DNA of 16,025 nt from JTS-RE9 sp964649195 (GTDB lineage: Bacteria; Planctomycetota; Phycisphaerae; Phycisphaerales; Phycisphaeraceae): contig CAZYPK010000126.1 in assembly GCA_964649195.1 (NCBI GenBank), forward strand, positions 1 to 16,025, given 5' to 3'. Made by a program: the position numbers and the translations under genes. How positions within the stretch are numbered: the first letter of the stretch is position 1; every line of letters starts with the position of its first letter. Below are positions 13,379-16,025 of this stretch, piece after piece. The notes beneath the pieces are model-generated. The model did no database searches and was not told the DNA's origin. It saw only the letters and a list, made by a program, of their open reading frames with translations.

Positions 13379-14350
13379 ATGCACGTCACCATCGCCATCG
13401 CCACTTGGAATCGTGCCGCTCTGCTCGGTGAAACGCTAAGCAGTCTTGCCTTGCTGCGCGTGCCTGCGGGTGTGACATGGGAGATCATCGTCTGCGACAA
13501 CAACTCCACCGACGAAACGCGAGCGGTTGTTGAGCAGGCGTTGCGCGATGAAAAACTCGCGCGGCAAACCGGCTGCGAAGGGGTGCGATATCTCTTCGAG
13601 GAAAGGCAGGGCAAGAGCCACGCGCTGAATCGCATCCTGCGCGAAGCGAAAGGGGAGTGGGTCTGCTTCATCGATGATGATGTGATCGTCGAACCGGACT
13701 GGCTGGAGGTTTACGTTCGCGCGATGGCGTCGCATCCCGGGGCGGCGGTGTTTGGCGGGCAGATTCTGCCTCGGGTTTCAAGGCCGCTCAGCAGGCGCGA
13801 GACTTTTCTGCTCAGGCACTACCCCGGCGCGTATGGCGTGACGAACATCGAAACGGACAAGCCGATCGCTCCCCCGGCTCCCCCGGTTCCCCCGGTTCCC
13901 CCGGTTCCCCCGGCTCCCCCGGTTTCGACGCCAGGCGGGGCGAACATGGCGGTGCGGCGCGATGTCGCCTTGCGGTTGCAGTTCGATGCGGATCGAGGCA
14001 TGATCGCCGGGCGGCGGATCGCGGGCGAGGATGCGGGGATGGCGCTGCGCATCGTTGAAGAAGGTCACGAAGGGTGGATGCTCGCCGCCTCGAAGGTGCT
14101 GCACCATACGCCGGATGATTTCATCGACAGCCGCCGGCTGTGGCAATGGCAGGCGGGCATCGGCAGGACGTGGCTGCTTTCGCGCGGGAAGCCGGCGCCG
14201 GGCAGATTCGGCGTCGCATGGTGGGCCTGGCGCGAGATGGCCAGGCGTTGCCTGCGCATGTGGCTTCGCTGGCGGCCGTCGCCCACGAAGGGTTATTACG
14301 ATGCGATGGTCGCCGCCGCCCAGTATTGGGGTTATCTTCGCGCCAAGTGA
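13379..14350 (+). CDS. GT2-family glycosyltransferase with proline-rich insertion
   Basis: This is a 323-residue cytoplasmic GT-A enzyme expected to transfer a sugar from a nucleotide-sugar donor. It opens with 'VTIAIATWNRAALLGETL', typical of family 2. The metal-binding DxD-type motif is 'CFIDDDV' (Asp99-Asp101), the acceptor-side 'GGANMAVRRDV' is at 186-195, and the likely catalytic acidic motif is 'AGEDAG' (Glu217, Asp218). Between the two halves, residues 164-181 form a proline-rich stretch coded by six 9-bp repeats; this position normally holds a short loop. The C-terminal 60 residues are basic and Trp-rich, possibly a membrane or acceptor contact. The gene is bracketed by foldback copies B and C. 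A second GT2 gene follows 95 bp downstream, suggesting a small glycan-synthesis cluster. The acceptor cannot be predicted. Confidence 0.9.
   Translation: MHVTIAIATWNRAALLGETLSSLALLRVPAGVTWEIIVCDNNSTDETRAVVEQALRDEKLARQTGCEGVRYLFEERQGKSHALNRILREAKGEWVCFIDDDVIVEPDWLEVYVRAMASHPGAAVFGGQILPRVSRPLSRRETFLLRHYPGAYGVTNIETDKPIAPPAPPVPPVPPVPPAPPVSTPGGANMAVRRDVALRLQFDADRGMIAGRRIAGEDAGMALRIVEEGHEGWMLAASKVLHHTPDDFIDSRRLWQWQAGIGRTWLLSRGKPAPGRFGVAWWAWREMARRCLRMWLRWRPSPTKGYYDAMVAAAQYWGYLRAK
13868..13921 (+). repeat. Six 9-bp tandem units inside the glycosyltransferase gene
   Basis: Units G(C/T)TCCCCCG are repeated six times in frame and encode Ala-Pro-Pro or Val-Pro-Pro triplets. The array is a minisatellite able to change length without breaking the frame. 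Confidence 0.95.
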
Positions 14351-14358
14351 TCGGTCAG

Positions 14359-14421
14359 CCTGAGTTTCGCTTAAGCCCCGCCCTGCTCCGGGGGCAGGGC
14401 GGGGCTTAAGCGAAGCTCAGG
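14359..14421. repeat. Foldback element with GAGTTTCG...GCCCC arms, copy C (compact)
   Basis: The 28-bp arms 14359-14386 and 14394-14421 are inverted repeats with one mismatch around a 7-base loop. It is the shortest member of the family and lies 8 bases after the first glycosyltransferase stop. Without a T-run it is not a standard intrinsic terminator, though it could slow RNA polymerase or protect an RNA end. Confidence 0.92.
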
Positions 14422-14445
14422 TGGTCAGCCGGGAAATGAGCCTGC

Positions 14446-15366
14446 ATGGAATCCGTGTCCGTCATCATCGTGTCCTACAACGCCGCGGCCTTCATCGCCC
14501 AGGCGATCGAATCCGCGCTGGCGCAGACCCATCCGCCGCTGGAGATTCTGATCCTCGACGATTCGACCGACGCCACGCCCCGGATTGTCGAAGGCTTTGC
14601 GAAGGAGCGTGGCGACGCGGTGAAGCTGCATCGCGTGGAACGGGTCAACGTGTCGGTCAAGCGCAACATGGGCCTCGATCTGGCCAAGGGGGAGTTCATC
14701 GCCTATCTGGATGCGGACGACATCTGGCTGCCGACGAAAACGCAAAGGCAGTTGGAGAAGCTCGGCGAGTCGCCGGAGGCGGTCGGCGCCTACGCGCACT
14801 ACTTCGACTTTCTGAAGGAGATGGACGACCTGGGCCGCCGCGTGCCGCGCACCGGCACGGACGATCCGACGCTGCATGATGTCATCTTCGAGCAGCACAT
14901 GTCGTCGTCCACGATCCTTATGCGGCGGTCGGCCATCGGCGACCTGCGGTTTGATGTGAACAGCCCCGACGCGGAGGACACGTTGTTCGTCGCGGAGCTT
15001 CGGCTCAAAGGCCGGTGGCGGCTGGCGGATGAGCCGCTCATCGCCAAGCGCACCCACGGCGGGCAGACCTCCACTTCAACGAAGCATCGACTTCGCAATG
15101 TCGCCATGCGGCTCAACTGGCTGCGGCAGCGGGCCTCATCGATCGGTGTGGAGGCGGCCAGCGCGATGCACGACGAGCTTTCCTCCGGCATGGTGCGCTG
15201 GCTCGAAAACCAGTACTGGCGGCGGGACTTCACCGATTGGGACTGGATCAGCGGCCAAGTGAAGCGAATCTGCCCCGAACAATACGCCGGCAGCTTTCTT
15301 GCCCGCACGCGCATCTACCCCCGATGGGTCTATCGGCTGCGCGATTTTCTGCGAGGGGGCCGTTGA
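14446..15366 (+). CDS. GT2-family glycosyltransferase
   Basis: This is a 306-residue GT-A glycosyltransferase. It begins 'VSVIIVSYNAAAFIAQAIESAL', the classic GT2 nucleotide-binding start; 'ILDDSTD' (37-42) follows. The DxD-type motif is 'YLDADDIWLP' (Asp89, Asp91, Asp92), and the likely catalytic 'DAEDTLF' has Glu177 and Asp178. 'GLDLAKGEFIAYLDADD' is typical of the family. The C-terminal part (about 215-306) is rich in Arg and Trp. The start at 14446 lies 24 bases after foldback C; only a weak GGGA site is visible, so the start is moderately sure. It is probably expressed with the preceding glycosyltransferase. The stop is 8 bases from the stop of the convergent STAS gene, so the two transcripts may overlap at their 3' ends. 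Confidence 0.9.
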   Translation: MESVSVIIVSYNAAAFIAQAIESALAQTHPPLEILILDDSTDATPRIVEGFAKERGDAVKLHRVERVNVSVKRNMGLDLAKGEFIAYLDADDIWLPTKTQRQLEKLGESPEAVGAYAHYFDFLKEMDDLGRRVPRTGTDDPTLHDVIFEQHMSSSTILMRRSAIGDLRFDVNSPDAEDTLFVAELRLKGRWRLADEPLIAKRTHGGQTSTSTKHRLRNVAMRLNWLRQRASSIGVEAASAMHDELSSGMVRWLENQYWRRDFTDWDWISGQVKRICPEQYAGSFLARTRIYPRWVYRLRDFLRGGR

Positions 15367-15374
15367 ATCTCCGT

Positions 15375-15734
15375 TCAAAACTTCTCCAAAGCCTTGTCGG
15401 TCGTCGGATAAATCCTGAGCACCTTGTCGAGCTTGGTGATGCGGATCACCTCCTGGATCATCGGGCTCAGGTGGGTGATTCGAAGCTCTCCCTTCATCGC
15501 CGTCACCTTCTTGTTGACGCTCATGAGCACACCCAGCATGGCCGAGGCCAGGTGGGTGACGCCATCGAAGCTGATCACGATCTTGGGGTGGCCCATGCGG
15601 TCGGCCAGCGCCTCCAGGTCGGCCTTGATGCGGTCGATCTTGGCGGAATCGAGGATGCTGGTCTCCACGAAGTCGGCGATGCAGACATCGCCTGTTCTTC
15701 GGATCACGATGGCGCCGTTTGAATTTCCGGACAT
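15375..15734 (-). CDS. STAS-domain protein (anti-sigma factor antagonist-like)
   Basis: This 119-residue single-domain protein is taken from the ATG at 15734. A longer frame exists but its first 70 codons run back into the repeat element and do not look like protein. The STAS signature is visible: 'PKIVISFDGVTHLASAMLGVLMSVNKKV' region (50-77) and 'GELRITHLSPMIQEVIRITKLDKVL' region (82-106). STAS proteins of this kind switch partners with an anti-sigma factor kinase, controlled by phosphorylation of a conserved Ser. In place of the classical 'DSSGLG' this protein has 'LASAMLG', keeping one Ser (Ser64). No kinase, phosphatase or sigma factor gene is beside it. It is convergent with the glycosyltransferase. 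It could also be a standalone STAS regulator unrelated to sigma factors. Confidence 0.87.
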   Translation of the reverse strand: MSGNSNGAIVIRRTGDVCIADFVETSILDSAKIDRIKADLEALADRMGHPKIVISFDGVTHLASAMLGVLMSVNKKVTAMKGELRITHLSPMIQEVIRITKLDKVLRIYPTTDKALEKF

Positions 15735-15854
15735 GGGAAGCCTCGCGCCGGGGTTGATGGTTGGTATGCCTGGAAAGGAGGCCCGCGAATGTTCCCATGA
15801 TAACGAACGACGCGATCTATGCGAGGGGGTTCCTTGCAGGGACCAGGGCAAAAG

Positions 15855-15960
15855 CATATGGCGGGAGAGCGGAAGCCTCCCGCCGGGAGGGCGAGGCTCC
15901 CGCCGAGCCGTTCGTTTGCGAAGCCCGTCCGCGGGCTGAAGCAAACGAAACTCGCGCGGC
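15855..15960 (+). repeat. Structured dispersed repeat, plus-orientation copy near the right edge
   Basis: It starts at CATATG (15855-15860), carries the 29-bp core (15885-15913) identical to 1372-1400, then an outer stem TTCGTTTGC (15911-15919) with GCAAACGAA (15941-15949) and an inner stem AGCCCG (15922-15927) with CGGGCT (15932-15937) around TCCG. It ends ACTCGCGCGGC. It lies upstream of the STAS gene. Confidence 0.85.
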
Positions 15961-16025
15961 CGGTGATCGCGCCTGATCGTTCGTCTGCCGCGCGAGTTTC
16001 GTTTGCTCAGGCCCCCAAAGCGGGG
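15941..16025. repeat. Head-to-head repeat junction; probable further copy cut by the window edge
   Basis: The 20-bp end of the preceding copy (15941-15960) recurs perfectly inverted at 15987-16006, 26 bp away. The following bases (TCAGGCCCCCAAAGCGGGG) look like the inner stem of a minus-orientation copy that continues beyond the window. Confidence 0.7.

Noticed and set aside
14359..14421. Foldback copy C as an ordinary Rho-independent terminator
   Set aside because: The stem is far longer than usual, no T-run follows, and the arm sequence is shared with two other loci, which fits a dispersed element better.
15735..15944. 70-codon N-terminal extension of the STAS protein
   Set aside because: It is rich in Arg/Pro, overlaps the structured repeat and does not resemble a domain; single STAS proteins are normally about 110-120 residues.

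Overview
The window looks like chromosomal DNA of a GC-rich planctomycete, most likely of the class Phycisphaerae. The evidence is the mix of protein types: a LamG/DNRLRE protein with a VPEP-type PEP-CTERM tail, two large 'FTLVE'-type prepilin-like proteins, a secreted SGNH plus PVC-type beta-propeller plus HEAT protein, further secreted SGNH and propeller-like proteins, and a split cytochrome b of the 'APWYFLGLQE' type. The taxonomic call is inference from gene content. No rRNA, tRNA, CRISPR array, transposase or integrase was seen.

Layout. 1-1332 (+): 3' part of a PEP-CTERM surface protein. 1689-3240 (+): two prepilin-like genes. 3660-10647 (-): three secreted proteins on one strand, transcribed in the order 819-aa propeller-like protein, SGNH hydrolase, then SGNH-propeller-HEAT protein, the last ending at a good intrinsic terminator. 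11028-13054 (+): split cytochrome b, first a b6-like subunit with both haem-ligand His pairs and a b6-type cysteine, then a subunit IV-like protein with an extra N-terminal membrane part. 13379-15366 (+): two GT2 glycosyltransferases. 15375-15734 (-): a small STAS-domain protein convergent with the second glycosyltransferase.

How the genes fit together. The three minus-strand genes encode exported proteins and plausibly act in periplasmic or surface breakdown of carbohydrate esters. The two cytochrome genes form the membrane core of a quinol-oxidising bc/b6f-type complex, but no Rieske protein or cytochrome c gene lies in the window. The glycosyltransferases suggest surface glycan synthesis. 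The STAS protein suggests a partner-switch regulator. No single pathway links all regions.

The most striking property is between the genes. Nearly every gap holds an inverted-repeat or hairpin element. Several families recur: (1) a CATATG-bounded element with a GGGCGAGGCTCCCGCC core and a hairpin whose stems change sequence between copies but stay complementary, at both ends of the window; (2) three foldback elements with GAGTTTCGCTTAAGCCCC arms; (3) a pair of hairpins with a CCGCGAC stem and a GTCGCGGACGTGAAC tail; (4) foldbacks built from short repeated words. These are the best candidates for something undescribed here.
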